DNA from: Oscillospiraceae bacterium
Lineage (GTDB): Bacteria; Bacillota_A; Clostridia; Oscillospirales; Ruminococcaceae
Direction of reading: 5' to 3'
Length of the DNA stretch: 64,000 nucleotides
Assembly: GCA_017523995.1 (NCBI GenBank)
Contig: JAFWUX010000182.1
Coordinates: forward strand, 36,638-100,637
Below the pieces are notes generated by a model, which searched no databases, was not told the origin of the DNA, and saw only the letters and a program-made list of their open reading frames with translations. This document shows, piece by piece, positions 1 through 8,701 of the stretch. Made by a program: the position numbers and the translations under genes. Every line of letters begins with the position of its first letter. Position 1 is the stretch's first letter.

Positions 1-1008
1 GTTTATATCGGATGCGGCGAGCGCGGCAACGAAATGACGCAGGTGCTCGAGGAATTCACCGCACTGAAGGACCCGCGCACGGGCAAATCCCTGATGGAGC
101 GCACCGTGCTGATCGCAAATACATCGAATATGCCGGTTGCAGCGCGTGAAGCTTCGATCTACACCGGCATCACACTTGCTGAATACTACCGCGATATGGG
201 CTACCACATCGCGATCATGGCGGATTCCACCTCCCGCTGGGCTGAGGCGCTCCGTGAAATCTCCGGCCGACTCGAGGAAATGCCCGCGGAAGAAGGCTAT
301 CCGGCCTATCTCCCCTCCCGCCTCTCCGAGTTCTATGAGCGCACCGGCGCCTATGAGACACTCAACGGCAGAGAGGGCAGCGTCACCGTTATCGGTGCCG
401 TTTCGCCGCAGGGAAGTGACTTCTCCGAGCCTGTCACCCAGAATACACGCCGCTTCGTCCGCTGCTTCTGGGGACTGGACAAAGCGCTCGCCTATGCGCG
501 TCACTATCCGGCGATCAACTGGAACATGAGCTACAGCGAATATCTGGATGATCTCTCGCATTTCTATGAGGCAGAGGTCGATCCGAAGTTCAATGAGTAC
601 CGCACCGAAATCAGCGCGCTGCTGAAAGAGGAGCAGTCGCTCATGGATATCGTCCGCCTGATCGGCTCCGATGTCCTGCCCGACGATCAGAAGCTCATCA
701 TTGAGATTGCGCGTCTGATCCGTGTCGGATTCCTGCAGCAGAACGCCTATCACGCAGAGGATACCTATGTCCCGCTCGATAAGCAGTTCCGCATGATGGA
801 GCTGATCCTCCATGTCTACCACCGCACCAAGAAGATGATCGCGGAGCATGTCGATCTCGAGGCGATCAAATCGAGCGGCATCATGGAGCTGGTCAGCAAG
901 GTCAAATACGATATTCCGAACCGGCAGCTTGAGCGCTTTGACGCGCTGACGCAGCAGATCGACGGCATGCTCGATGCACTGCGCACAAAGAAAAAGGAGG
1001 TGCTGTAA
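1..1008 (+). CDS. ntpA: V-type ATP synthase subunit A, 3' part
   Basis: C-terminal part of the catalytic A subunit of a V/A-type ATPase, a rotary H+ or Na+ pump at the membrane. The reading frame is open from base 1, so the gene begins outside the window and the P-loop is missing. Visible landmarks are the GERGNEM segment at the very start, the [24 protein letters not shown] block typical of A subunits, and the C-terminal helical domain. It ends 3 nt before subunit B and overlaps that gene's ribosome site (aaggaggtg at 995-1003). A, B and D form one operon; the other subunits should lie upstream. Family assignment is secure. Ion specificity cannot be told from this part. Confidence 0.97.
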   Translation, partial: VYIGCGERGNEMTQVLEEFTALKDPRTGKSLMERTVLIANTSNMPVAAREASIYTGITLAEYYRDMGYHIAIMADSTSRWAEALREISGRLEEMPAEEGYPAYLPSRLSEFYERTGAYETLNGREGSVTVIGAVSPQGSDFSEPVTQNTRRFVRCFWGLDKALAYARHYPAINWNMSYSEYLDDLSHFYEAEVDPKFNEYRTEISALLKEEQSLMDIVRLIGSDVLPDDQKLIIEIARLIRVGFLQQNAYHAEDTYVPLDKQFRMMELILHVYHRTKKMIAEHVDLEAIKSSGIMELVSKVKYDIPNRQLERFDALTQQIDGMLDALRTKKKEVL

Positions 1009-1011
1009 CCC

Positions 1012-2421
1012 ATGAGTCTGCAATATTTCGGGCTTCACAGCATCAGCGGTTCGCTGGTTGTCCTTGACCATGTGGAGGGCGCAAAGTTCGACGAAATGGC
1101 GCGCATCGTGCTGGATGACGGCACCGAGCGCACCGGCAGAGTCGCGATGCTCGAGGGCGATAAGGCGATTCTGCAGGTCTTTGAGGGCACACACGGGCTC
1201 TCGCTGACCAATACCCGCACACAGTTCACCGGCCGCCCGATGGAGCTGCCGCTTTCCGGCGATCTGCTCGGCAGAGTGTTCACCGGCGCAGGCAGACCCG
1301 CTGACGGTCTCGGCGAAGTGATGCCGGAGAAATTCGGCGATATCAACGGCGCACCGCTCAATCCGGTGTCCCGTCAGTATCCGAGGAACTATATCCAGAC
1401 CGGTATCTCCTCGATCGACTGCCTGATGACGCTGATCCGCGGTCAAAAGCTGCCGATCTTCTCCGGTACAGGTCTTTCGCACAACAAGCTCGCTGTCCAG
1501 ATCGTGCAGCAGGCAAGAATCGCAAAGGATTCGGGCGCGGAGTTCGCCGTTGTGTTCGCGGCAATGGGCATCCAGAATGACGTTGCGGATTACTTCCGCC
1601 GCAGCTTCGCCGAGAGCGGCGTTCTGCAGAATGTTGTCATGTTCCTGAACCTCGCGAACGATCCGATTGTTGAGCGTATCATCACGCCGCGCTGCGCACT
1701 GACCGCCGCGGAGTATCTCGCATATGAAAAGCACATGCACATCCTCGTAGTCATGACCGACATGACGGCTTACGCGGAGGCACTGCGCGAGTTCTCGTCC
1801 TCCAAGGGTGAGATTCCCGGCAGAAAGGGCTTTCCGGGATATCTCTACTCCGACCTTGCCTCGCTTTATGAGCGTGCAGGCATCATTGAGGGCATCGAGG
1901 GCAGCGTGACGCAGCTCCCGATCCTGACCATGCCGAATGACGATATCACGCACCCTGTCCCTGACCTGACAGGCTACATCACCGAGGGTCAGATCGTTCT
2001 GGACAGAGGTCTGGAGCAGGGCGGTGTCTATCCGCCGATCTCGGTTCTGCCGTCGCTCTCCCGTCTGATGAAGGACGGCATCGGCGAAGGCTACACCAGA
2101 GCCGATCACTCCGCCGTCGCAAACCAGCTGTTCGCCTCCTATGCACAGGTGCAGGATGCGCGCTCGCTGGCGTCGGTTATCGGTGAGGAGGAGCTTTCCG
2201 CACTGGATAAGCAATATCTCGCCTTCGGCAAATACTTTGAAAAATGCTTCCTCTCGCAGGGCTTCGATGAGAACCGCTCGATGGAGGAAACGCTGGATCT
2301 CGGCTGGACGCTGCTTTCGCTGCTGCCGAAATCCGCGCTCGACCGTGTAGACGATCAGGTGCTCGATGCGCATTACGATCCGGATGCCGCTGCCGCCCTG
2401 ATCCGGAAGGTGGAGGGTTAA
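1012..2421 (+). CDS. ntpB: V-type ATP synthase subunit B
   Basis: Non-catalytic nucleotide-binding B subunit of the V-type ATPase head, 469 aa, the normal length. The N-terminal beta-barrel ([26 protein letters not shown]), the central domain with [14 protein letters not shown] in place of a canonical P-loop (as expected for B), and the [22 protein letters not shown] signature are all present. The ATG lies 3 nt after the stop of A, with aaggagg just upstream. The stop is followed after 1 nt by the GTG start of subunit D, so translation is probably coupled. Confidence 0.97.
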   Translation: MSLQYFGLHSISGSLVVLDHVEGAKFDEMARIVLDDGTERTGRVAMLEGDKAILQVFEGTHGLSLTNTRTQFTGRPMELPLSGDLLGRVFTGAGRPADGLGEVMPEKFGDINGAPLNPVSRQYPRNYIQTGISSIDCLMTLIRGQKLPIFSGTGLSHNKLAVQIVQQARIAKDSGAEFAVVFAAMGIQNDVADYFRRSFAESGVLQNVVMFLNLANDPIVERIITPRCALTAAEYLAYEKHMHILVVMTDMTAYAEALREFSSSKGEIPGRKGFPGYLYSDLASLYERAGIIEGIEGSVTQLPILTMPNDDITHPVPDLTGYITEGQIVLDRGLEQGGVYPPISVLPSLSRLMKDGIGEGYTRADHSAVANQLFASYAQVQDARSLASVIGEEELSALDKQYLAFGKYFEKCFLSQGFDENRSMEETLDLGWTLLSLLPKSALDRVDDQVLDAHYDPDAAAALIRKVEG

Positions 2422-2422
2422 C

Positions 2423-3031
2423 GTGGCAAATCAGGTATTCCCGACAAAAGGCAATCTGATGGCAGCCAAGCGCTCTCTGGTGCTCGCAAAACTCGGCTAT
2501 GATCTCATGGACCGCAAGCGAAATGTCCTGATCCGTGAGCTGATGCAGCTGGTGGACCGCGCCAAGGAGCTGCGCGGCAGCATCGAGAAGACCTATGAAA
2601 CCGCCTATGCCGAATTGCAGGATGCCAATATCACGCTCGGCGTTGTGGAGCGGTTTGCAAATGCCGTCCCGATCGACGACCGCATCGAGATTGAGACACG
2701 CACCGTCATGGGCGTTGAAATCCCGAAGGTCACGCATCCCGATGAACTCGAGGTGCAGGTGCCCTATGGCTTCCTCGATACCAATGTGCAGCTGGACGAA
2801 GCCTATGCCGCGTTCTGCAGGGTGCGCAATATGACGCTGATCCTTGCAGAGGTGGACAGCGGCGTGTTCCGGCTGGCAACAGCGATTCAGGCGACGCAGC
2901 GCCGTGCAAACGCGCTGAAAAACGTCCTGATCCCGCGCTACAGCGAAATCATCCGGACAATCTCCGATGCACTTGAGGATAAGGAGCGCGAGGAATTCAC
3001 CCGCATGAAGATCATCAAGGCAACGAAATGA
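2423..3031 (+). CDS. ntpD: V-type ATP synthase subunit D
   Basis: Central-stalk D subunit (202 aa) that transmits rotation between the V1 head and the membrane rotor. It is an almost wholly helical coiled-coil protein; the start FPTKGNLMAAKRSLVLAK and the later RRANALKNVLIPRY segment are family hallmarks. It uses a GTG start 1 nt after the subunit B stop, with ggaagg/ggaggg upstream inside B. It is the last V-ATPase gene here; directly after the stop comes a worn copy of the dispersed intergenic repeat (3032-3079). Confidence 0.96.
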   Translation: MANQVFPTKGNLMAAKRSLVLAKLGYDLMDRKRNVLIRELMQLVDRAKELRGSIEKTYETAYAELQDANITLGVVERFANAVPIDDRIEIETRTVMGVEIPKVTHPDELEVQVPYGFLDTNVQLDEAYAAFCRVRNMTLILAEVDSGVFRLATAIQATQRRANALKNVLIPRYSEIIRTISDALEDKEREEFTRMKIIKATK

Positions 3032-3079
3032 GGTATCGCTCTGCGATGATTTAGAATGGAGTTCCGCTCCAAACCCCGC
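3032..3079 (+). repeat. Degraded copy of the stop-codon-linked intergenic repeat
   Basis: Starts immediately after the ntpD stop with ggtatcgctctgcgatgat, then an AATGGAG/CTCC hairpin and AACCCCGCC. It matches the left half of the fuller copies at 33546, 36959 and (reversed) 10299-10388; the right half has decayed. Confidence 0.6.
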
Positions 3080-3141
3080 CAAAGAAATATGGATACAGTT
3101 TGAAAAGCAATCATAAAATCACATTCTAAAAGGATCAAACC

Positions 3142-3630
3142 ATGAAAACATTTGACGGGCTGATTCCGCCCGAACAGCGCGCCGCTTTCAATGAGCAATT
3201 CATCGGCGGCGCGGTTCCTTTCTTCTCTTATGCAACAGAAAAGTGCGCAATCGACGGAATTCTCGCTGCTGCGCACTTTTTTACACCTGATTTTACCTTA
3301 ATCGGCGACTGCGTCTTTCTGACGGCGATCATGCCGCCCGATTTTGATGAAGCCGCCTACCGCGAAATGGAACAGCGGTATCACGGCGACCATTCCGCAA
3401 TGGAGCGCTGGGTCAATGCGTGGTCGGTCGGGGATTATTTCCTCAACGCCGATCCGGAATACATGGACGATGAACAGATCCTCACCGCCTTCACGGACTG
3501 CCTGCAATATTACTGGGGACAGCGCTTAAAGCAGCTCTTTCCCGACCGCGATTTCATCTTTGAAACCGGCTATGAGATCGAGGGCGAGCTCGGATACAGC
3601 ATCACATTCTATCAAAGCCGTTGCCGGTAG
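3142..3630 (+). CDS. Hypothetical protein, 162 aa
   Basis: Unrecognised soluble protein. There is no signal peptide or membrane helix; it is acidic and rich in aromatic residues (for example AHFFTPDFTLIGDCVFL and LQYYWGQRLKQLF). The ATG has a good site (aaaagga, 3128-3134). It stands between the V-ATPase operon and a GNAT gene on the same strand. A gap of about 100 nt to the next start and the repeat upstream suggest its own transcription unit. I can see no catalytic motif. The frame is well supported by codon use (GC-rich third positions) and start context. Confidence 0.75.
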   Translation: MKTFDGLIPPEQRAAFNEQFIGGAVPFFSYATEKCAIDGILAAAHFFTPDFTLIGDCVFLTAIMPPDFDEAAYREMEQRYHGDHSAMERWVNAWSVGDYFLNADPEYMDDEQILTAFTDCLQYYWGQRLKQLFPDRDFIFETGYEIEGELGYSITFYQSRCR

Positions 3631-3726
3631 AACCGGCAGCCATTTTCTAAAGTATTCCGGATGCGTCTTGCGTATCGGAATGCAGTGTGTTTCCGTCAGC
3701 ACTTACGCAAGGGAGAACTGGTATCT

Positions 3727-4170
3727 ATGGAAATACAACTGATACAGAACGAGCATCCGCTCTGGGAAAAGACCGCGTGCTTTGCCGAAAGCTGCGCATG
3801 GCGTACAGGAGCATTCCTTGCCGAACGGATGCGCGAAAACCGGTTTCAGCCGTGGGAGCGCGTGATCATTGCGCTGGACGGCGAACAGATCGCCGGATTC
3901 TGCACGATCACCGAAAAGGATGAGCTGCCTGACGATGCTCCGTTTTCGCCGTTCATCGGGTTTGTATTCGTGGATGAACGGTACCGCGGAAACCGGCTCT
4001 CCGAGCGCATGATCCGGTCTGCGCTCGGCTATGCAAAGGAGACCGGCTGTCAGGCTGTGTACATCGTGAGCGGCGAACAGGGCTTATACGAAAAATACGG
4101 CTTTGAAAAGATCGGCGATTTTGAAACGGTCTACGGCACAGCCGAGCAGCTTTTTCAGATCGCCGTCTGA
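3727..4170 (+). CDS. GNAT-family N-acetyltransferase
   Basis: Predicted acetyl-CoA-dependent acetyltransferase of 147 aa. The GNAT core is visible: a beta-strand pair around VIIALDGEQIAGFCTI, the acetyl-CoA loop FVDERYRGNRLSERMI (the R-G-x-x-x-S form of motif A), and the closing LYEKYGFEKIG motif B. The substrate is unknown. I chose the ATG at 3727 because gggaga at 3711-3716 is well placed before it; an in-frame ATG at 3661 has no ribosome site. The aguB-like gene follows after 21 nt, so the two may be co-transcribed. Confidence 0.85.
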   Translation: MEIQLIQNEHPLWEKTACFAESCAWRTGAFLAERMRENRFQPWERVIIALDGEQIAGFCTITEKDELPDDAPFSPFIGFVFVDERYRGNRLSERMIRSALGYAKETGCQAVYIVSGEQGLYEKYGFEKIGDFETVYGTAEQLFQIAV

Positions 4171-4191
4171 GATTACAAAGGAGAACATGAT

Positions 4192-5073
4192 ATGAGCAGA
4201 GTTGTTACAGTCGCTGCCGTGCAGATGCAGTGCAGCGCCGATCCGGCGGAAAGCCTTGCCAAAGCAGAGCAGGCAATCCGCAAGGCTGCCGCAGACGGCG
4301 CACAGATCATTCTGCTGCCGGAGCTTTTCGAGCGGCAGTATTTCTGTCAGGAGCGCCGCTATGAATATTACGCATTTGCGCAGAAAACCGAGGAGAATCC
4401 GGCTGTGCGCCGCTGCATGGAACTTGCAAGGGAGCTCGCTGTGGTGCTGCCCGTCAGCTTCTATGAGCGCGACGGAAACCGCCTGTTCAACTCCGAGGCG
4501 ATCATCGACGCCGACGGCACGCTGCTCGGTGTCTACCGCAAAACGCATATCCCCGATGACCACTACTATCAGGAAAAATTCTACTTCACGCCCGGCAACA
4601 CCGGTTTCCTGACATGGAAAACGCGCTATGCGACGATCGGCGTCGGCATCTGCTGGGATCAGTGGTTCCCGGAGACCGCGCGCTCGCTTGTCCTGAACGG
4701 CGCAGAGCTGCTCTTTTTCCCGACGGCAATCGGTTCGGAGCCGATCCTCGAGACAGACAGCGAACCGCACTGGCAGACCACGATGCAGGGACACGCAGCG
4801 GCGAATATCACGCCGGTGATTGCTGCAAACCGCATCGGGCTGGAGACCGTCACACCCTGTGCAGAGAACGGCATGCAGGAATCCGCGCTCCGCTTTTACG
4901 GCTCCTCGTTCATCACAACGGAAACCGGCGCAATTGCGGCGCAGGCATCCCGCGATGCAGAAGCCATCGTGATGCACAGCTTCGATCTCGATGAAATCGC
5001 GCAGGCAAAGCTCGACTGGGGACTCTTCCGCGACCGCCGTCCGCACTGTTACGGCGCGATCACAACCGAATAA
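4192..5073 (+). CDS. aguB: N-carbamoylputrescine amidase (nitrilase family)
   Basis: Carbon-nitrogen hydrolase of 293 aa that hydrolyses N-carbamoylputrescine to putrescine, CO2 and ammonia in the agmatine route of polyamine synthesis. The nitrilase Glu-Lys-Cys triad is present: Glu44 in LLPELF, Lys117 in YRKTHIPD, and Cys154 in GICWDQWFPE. The YRKTHIPDDHYYQEKFYF block and the DWGLFRDRRP tail are typical of AguB rather than other nitrilases. No agmatine deiminase (aguA) gene lies in the window. The start has aaaggag at 4178-4184. A bidirectional terminator follows at 5081. Confidence 0.92.
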   Translation: MSRVVTVAAVQMQCSADPAESLAKAEQAIRKAAADGAQIILLPELFERQYFCQERRYEYYAFAQKTEENPAVRRCMELARELAVVLPVSFYERDGNRLFNSEAIIDADGTLLGVYRKTHIPDDHYYQEKFYFTPGNTGFLTWKTRYATIGVGICWDQWFPETARSLVLNGAELLFFPTAIGSEPILETDSEPHWQTTMQGHAAANITPVIAANRIGLETVTPCAENGMQESALRFYGSSFITTETGAIAAQASRDAEAIVMHSFDLDEIAQAKLDWGLFRDRRPHCYGAITTE

Positions 5074-5080
5074 AAAACAA

Positions 5081-5122
5081 TCCGCGAAACCAAAGCATTT
5101 GCTTCGATTTCGCGGATTTTTT
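5081..5122. terminator. Bidirectional rho-independent terminator
   Basis: Nine-base perfect stem tccgcgaaa (5081-5089) / tttcgcgga (5108-5116) followed by a T run, with an A run on the other side. It sits between converging aguB and the 5127-5747 gene. Confidence 0.9.
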
Positions 5123-5126
5123 CATC

Positions 5127-5747
5127 TCAATAGCAGGGAACCAGAATTGCCGCATCATTCTGCAGCTGCGTTTCAGCAGGTGTCTCACTGCTCTGCGGCG
5201 TCTGGCTGCTTGTCGGCATATTCGAGAGATACGGATTTTTCAGCGCGCCGGCTTTGTACTGCTCCAGCAGCACATCCATCACATCATAGAAAGTGCCGTC
5301 ATACTTTGCAAAGAACGATTTGAACGGATCCTCGGTATATTTTTCGAGGTATTCCGGAATCGTGCCGTCCTGCTCGTATGCAGGGAAGACCGTATCCTGT
5401 TCAAGCACAAGCTGACCGAAATCCTCAATGATCGTCGAGCTGTACGGCAGGATATCCCGCACGGAAAAGAGCACTGCGCCGATCATCAGAATGCAGAGCC
5501 CCGAACACACAATGCCGGTGACGGCAAGCCCTGTGCCGTCTCTGCGCTTTGCCAGCGAAATGATACCGAGGATCAGTGCAAGCGGTGCGGTGATGAATGT
5601 AATGCAGGCACAGCAGCACAAGCCGATGAGGCTGACAAAGCCGAGGATCATCGCTGCAACTGCAAGCCCCGATTTGCGTTTCTGCTGCGGCGGCGTGATG
5701 GTCACATCAACACCCTCATAGCCGCGCGGATTTTGATTCTGTTCCAT
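5127..5747 (-). CDS. DUF4190-type small membrane protein
   Basis: Membrane protein of 206 aa. A polar N-terminus (about 25 aa, PPQQKRKSG) is followed by two hydrophobic helices, roughly residues 27-62 with a Cys-rich stretch LCCCACITFI and 70-98, joined by the SLAKRRDGTGLAVTGIV segment typical of DUF4190 proteins. The C-terminal half is soluble and ends in a Ser/Thr/Gln-rich tail. Function unknown. ATG with aggagtg site. It begins 20 nt after metA on the same strand and so is probably co-transcribed with it. Confidence 0.8.
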   Translation of the reverse strand: MEQNQNPRGYEGVDVTITPPQQKRKSGLAVAAMILGFVSLIGLCCCACITFITAPLALILGIISLAKRRDGTGLAVTGIVCSGLCILMIGAVLFSVRDILPYSSTIIEDFGQLVLEQDTVFPAYEQDGTIPEYLEKYTEDPFKSFFAKYDGTFYDVMDVLLEQYKAGALKNPYLSNMPTSSQTPQSSETPAETQLQNDAAILVPCY

Positions 5748-5767
5748 AATTCACACTCCTGATTCGG

Positions 5768-6715
5768 TCAGACGTCCATTTCCCAGTTCCAGTTGCGCAG
5801 CGGCAGCTCCGCAAGGTCATAGGGTGTCCGCTGATAAACACAATAATTGAGCCAGTTGGAAAACATCAGATTTGCATGGCAGCGCCACGAGAAACGCGGC
5901 ATCTCTGCCGGATCGTTATGCGGGAAATAATTGAACGGCATCTCGATCTCCAGCCCCTTTTCCTTATCGCGGAAGTATTCCGAGGCGAGGGTATTGCGGT
6001 CATATTCCGAATGTCCGGTGATGAAATACTGTCTGCCGTTGCGGTTCGCGACGATGTGGACACCGGAAAGCTCCGAGCTTGTCAGAATCACGAGCTCCTT
6101 TACCTTTTCGATATCCGCTCTGCGCACCTCGGTGTGTCGGGAATGCGGCACATCAAAGACATCATCGAATCCGCGCAGCAGCAGCGATTTTTTGACCTCC
6201 GCCCGATGCGGAAAGATGCCGAACATCTTTTTCGGGAGCTGATACTTCGGCACGCCGAAGTGATAATAGAGACCCGCCTGCGCACCCCAGCAGATATGCA
6301 GCGTGCTGAACACATGGGTCTTGGACCACTCCATCAGCTCGCAGATTTCCTGCCAGTAATCGACCTCCTCAAAGGGGAGCTGTTCAACCGGTGCACCGGT
6401 GATGATCATGCCGTCATAGAATTTGTCACGAATCTCCGTCAGCGTGGTATAGAACGCATCCATGTGGCTCTGCGAGGTATTCTTGGAAACATGCGATTCC
6501 ATGCGCAGCAGCGAGATATCCACCTGAATCGGCGTATTGCTCAGCAGGCGCAGGAGCTGCAGCTCCGTCTCAAGCTTTTTGGGCATGATATTGAGCACAA
6601 GAATCCGCAGCGGACGAATATCCTGATGCGCCGCGCGGTCGCTGTCCATGACAAAGATATGTTCATTGAGAAGCGCCTGATAGGCAGGCAGCTCCGGCGA
6701 AATACAAATCGGCAA
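5768..6715 (-). CDS. metA: Homoserine O-acetyltransferase, MetA type
   Basis: First committed enzyme of methionine synthesis, 315 aa, glutamine-amidotransferase-like fold. The acyl-enzyme nucleophile Cys142 (HICWGAQA), His235 and Glu237 (TGHSEYD) are in place. Residue 111 is Glu ([15 protein letters not shown]); in characterised MetA proteins Glu here selects acetyl-CoA and Gly selects succinyl-CoA, so O-acetylation is predicted despite the common succinyltransferase label. No SAM riboswitch or T-box is apparent in the 95 nt upstream, only a small hairpin (6758-6781). It lies downstream of the carboxyltransferase genes on the same strand. Confidence 0.95.
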   Translation of the reverse strand: MPICISPELPAYQALLNEHIFVMDSDRAAHQDIRPLRILVLNIMPKKLETELQLLRLLSNTPIQVDISLLRMESHVSKNTSQSHMDAFYTTLTEIRDKFYDGMIITGAPVEQLPFEEVDYWQEICELMEWSKTHVFSTLHICWGAQAGLYYHFGVPKYQLPKKMFGIFPHRAEVKKSLLLRGFDDVFDVPHSRHTEVRRADIEKVKELVILTSSELSGVHIVANRNGRQYFITGHSEYDRNTLASEYFRDKEKGLEIEMPFNYFPHNDPAEMPRFSWRCHANLMFSNWLNYCVYQRTPYDLAELPLRNWNWEMDV

Positions 6716-6757
6716 AAAAACTGCTCCTTTCTGTCCCCTGCAATAAAATGGGGAAAT

Positions 6758-6781
6758 GACCGCCGGTCTTTCACAGCGGTC
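6758..6781 (-). other. Short hairpin between the carboxyltransferase gene and metA
   Basis: gaccgc / gcggtc six-base stem with a 12-nt loop in the metA leader. It has no strong T run on the minus strand, so it could be a weak terminator or a processing site. Confidence 0.4.
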
Positions 6782-6810
6782 ACCCGAAGCATTTTCATTG
6801 CAAGATTCTG

Positions 6811-8208
6811 TTATACGGGATGAATCTGCTTTTCGGCATTCCCGTGGACGCCGTCGAGACCGAACATCTTGTCGCGGCGCTTTTCAAAGAATTTGACTGC
6901 AACCTGACCGAACTGCGCATAGGAGAGAACATCCTCCTCCTGCGTGATCCACTCAGCGCACTCCTCTTTCAGCTTATCGAGCTCCGGCTCGAGCAGGTCT
7001 GCCGGACGGCAGGTGATCGGCTCCTGATCCTTGAGGATCATCTTCTGGAATTCCGGATCAATCGGGAGCGGTGTTTTGCCGTATTCGCCGCGCACCATTG
7101 CTCTGAATTCCTTGGTGACCATCTTGTAGCGTTCGCCGCCGATGATGTTGAACACAGCCTGTGTGCCGACGATCTGCGAGGTCGGGGTAACGAGCGGCGG
7201 GAAGCCTGCATCCTTGCGGACACGCGGAACCTCCTCGAGAACCGCCGTCAGCTGATCCTCCTTGCCTGCCTGCTTGAGCTGCGAGAGCAGGTTGGAGAGC
7301 ATGCCGCCCGGAACCTGATAGATCAGCGTCTTTGCATCGGTTGCCAGCATCTTCGGATCGAGCAGACCGGATTTGATATACTTTTCGCGCAGTTCCATGA
7401 AGAACGGACGCAGCTCGCTCAGCTTGACAAGGTCAAGACCGGTATCATATTCGGTGCCTGCAAATGCCGCGACCATAGATTCGGTCGGTGCATGGGAGGT
7501 GCCGAGTGCGAGCGGGCTCATTGCGGTGTCGATGACATCAACGCCTGCTTCTGCAGCCTTCATCAGGCACATCGAAGCGAGACCGGAGGTGTAGTGCGTA
7601 TGTAGCTGGATCGGCAGCTTGGTGACCTTCTTCAGTGCCTTGACGAGCGACTCTGCACGGTAGGGCGTCAGCAGCGCAGCCATATCCTTGATGCAGATCG
7701 AATCCGCACCGGCGTTCTCGATCTGCTTTGCATAGTTGACATAGTACTCATCGGTGAAGACCTCACCGGTTGTGAAGCTCATTGCGACCTGCGTATGTGC
7801 GCCCTCTTTCTTTGCCGCTTTGATCGCGGTTTCGAGGTTGCGGATATCATTCAGCGCATCAAAGATACGGATGACATCAATGCCGTTTGCAATGGACTTC
7901 TGCACAAAATACTCGACAACATCATCTGCATAGTGGCGGTAGCCCAGCATGTTCTGACCGCGGAACAGCATCTGCAGCGGCGTATTCGGCATGTTCTTCT
8001 TGAGGATGCGCAGTCTCTCCCACGGATCCTCATTCAGGAAGCGCAGGCAGGAATCGAAGGTTGCGCCGCCCCAGCACTCAATCGAGCGGAAGCCGATCTT
8101 ATCGAGCTCCGGCAGGATCGGGAGCATTTCATCCGTTGTCATGCGCGTTGCAATCAAAGACTGATGCGCGTCACGCAGTACGGTTTCTGTAATTCCAATT
8201 TTCGCCAT
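6811..8208 (-). CDS. Pyruvate/oxaloacetate carboxyltransferase (OadA/5S type)
   Basis: Biotin-dependent carboxyltransferase that moves CO2 between carboxybiotin and pyruvate/oxaloacetate; 465 aa. It has the TIM-barrel with RDAHQSL near the N-terminus (Asp13, Gln16), the active-site Lys174 in CIKDMA, and metal-binding His203 and His205 in QLHTHYTSG. The biotinyl domain is absent and is encoded separately just upstream (8227-8622). The same module is found in oxaloacetate decarboxylase alpha, pyruvate carboxylase B and the 5S subunit of propionibacterial transcarboxylase. No membrane decarboxylase beta subunit or biotin carboxylase is adjacent, which favours a transcarboxylase role (inference). 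Confidence 0.9.
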   Translation of the reverse strand: MAKIGITETVLRDAHQSLIATRMTTDEMLPILPELDKIGFRSIECWGGATFDSCLRFLNEDPWERLRILKKNMPNTPLQMLFRGQNMLGYRHYADDVVEYFVQKSIANGIDVIRIFDALNDIRNLETAIKAAKKEGAHTQVAMSFTTGEVFTDEYYVNYAKQIENAGADSICIKDMAALLTPYRAESLVKALKKVTKLPIQLHTHYTSGLASMCLMKAAEAGVDVIDTAMSPLALGTSHAPTESMVAAFAGTEYDTGLDLVKLSELRPFFMELREKYIKSGLLDPKMLATDAKTLIYQVPGGMLSNLLSQLKQAGKEDQLTAVLEEVPRVRKDAGFPPLVTPTSQIVGTQAVFNIIGGERYKMVTKEFRAMVRGEYGKTPLPIDPEFQKMILKDQEPITCRPADLLEPELDKLKEECAEWITQEEDVLSYAQFGQVAVKFFEKRRDKMFGLDGVHGNAEKQIHPV

Positions 8209-8226
8209 AATCGTTCACACTTTCTC

Positions 8227-8622
8227 TCAGCCGAGCACGGCAAGTGCATCGCCCGGGTTGACGCTGCTGCCCTTTGTCGTGTTGACTGCGAGCACGGTGC
8301 CGTCTTCCGGTGCAACGATATCATTTTCCATCTTCATTGCCTCGAGGACAAAGAGAACCTGTCCCTTTGTGACGCTGTCGCCCGCCTTGCACTTGACGTC
8401 AAGGATGGTGCCGGGCATCGGAGCGGAGACCGGTGTGCCGTCTGCTGCGGAGACAGCCGGAGCTGCTGCCGGTGCAGGGGCTGCTGCCGGAGCCGGAGCT
8501 GCCGCTGCTGCGGGTGCTGCTGCAGCCGGAGCCGCTGCTGCCGGTGCTGCACCTGCGCCGAGTTCCTCGACAACAACATCATACTGCTTATTATTTACGG
8601 TTACACGAAACTGCTTGCTCAT
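8227..8622 (-). CDS. Biotin carboxyl carrier protein (1.3S type)
   Basis: Biotin carrier of 131 aa. A short N-terminal beta region ([15 protein letters not shown]) leads to a 35-residue Ala/Pro swinging linker, then the biotinyl domain with target lysine Lys97 in EAMKMEN. The flanking PMPGTI and [10 protein letters not shown] segments are canonical. Size and architecture match the 1.3S carrier of transcarboxylase or the gamma chain of methylmalonyl-CoA decarboxylase more than AccB. It sits between two carboxyltransferases and could shuttle carboxyl groups from one to the other. The start has a strong aggagg site. Confidence 0.93.
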   Translation of the reverse strand: MSKQFRVTVNNKQYDVVVEELGAGAAPAAAAPAAAAPAAAAAPAPAAAPAPAAAPAVSAADGTPVSAPMPGTILDVKCKAGDSVTKGQVLFVLEAMKMENDIVAPEDGTVLAVNTTKGSSVNPGDALAVLG

Positions 8623-8701
8623 GAGTTTATCCTCCTGATTTCTAGTAATTCACGATATCATTCACGCTCGTCGGCGCTGCGGGCTTTGCCGCAAACGCAA
8701 A

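Noticed and set aside
6716..6810. SAM riboswitch or T-box before metA
   Set aside because: The gap is only 95 nt and shows one 6-bp hairpin, none of the conserved core of either riboswitch class.
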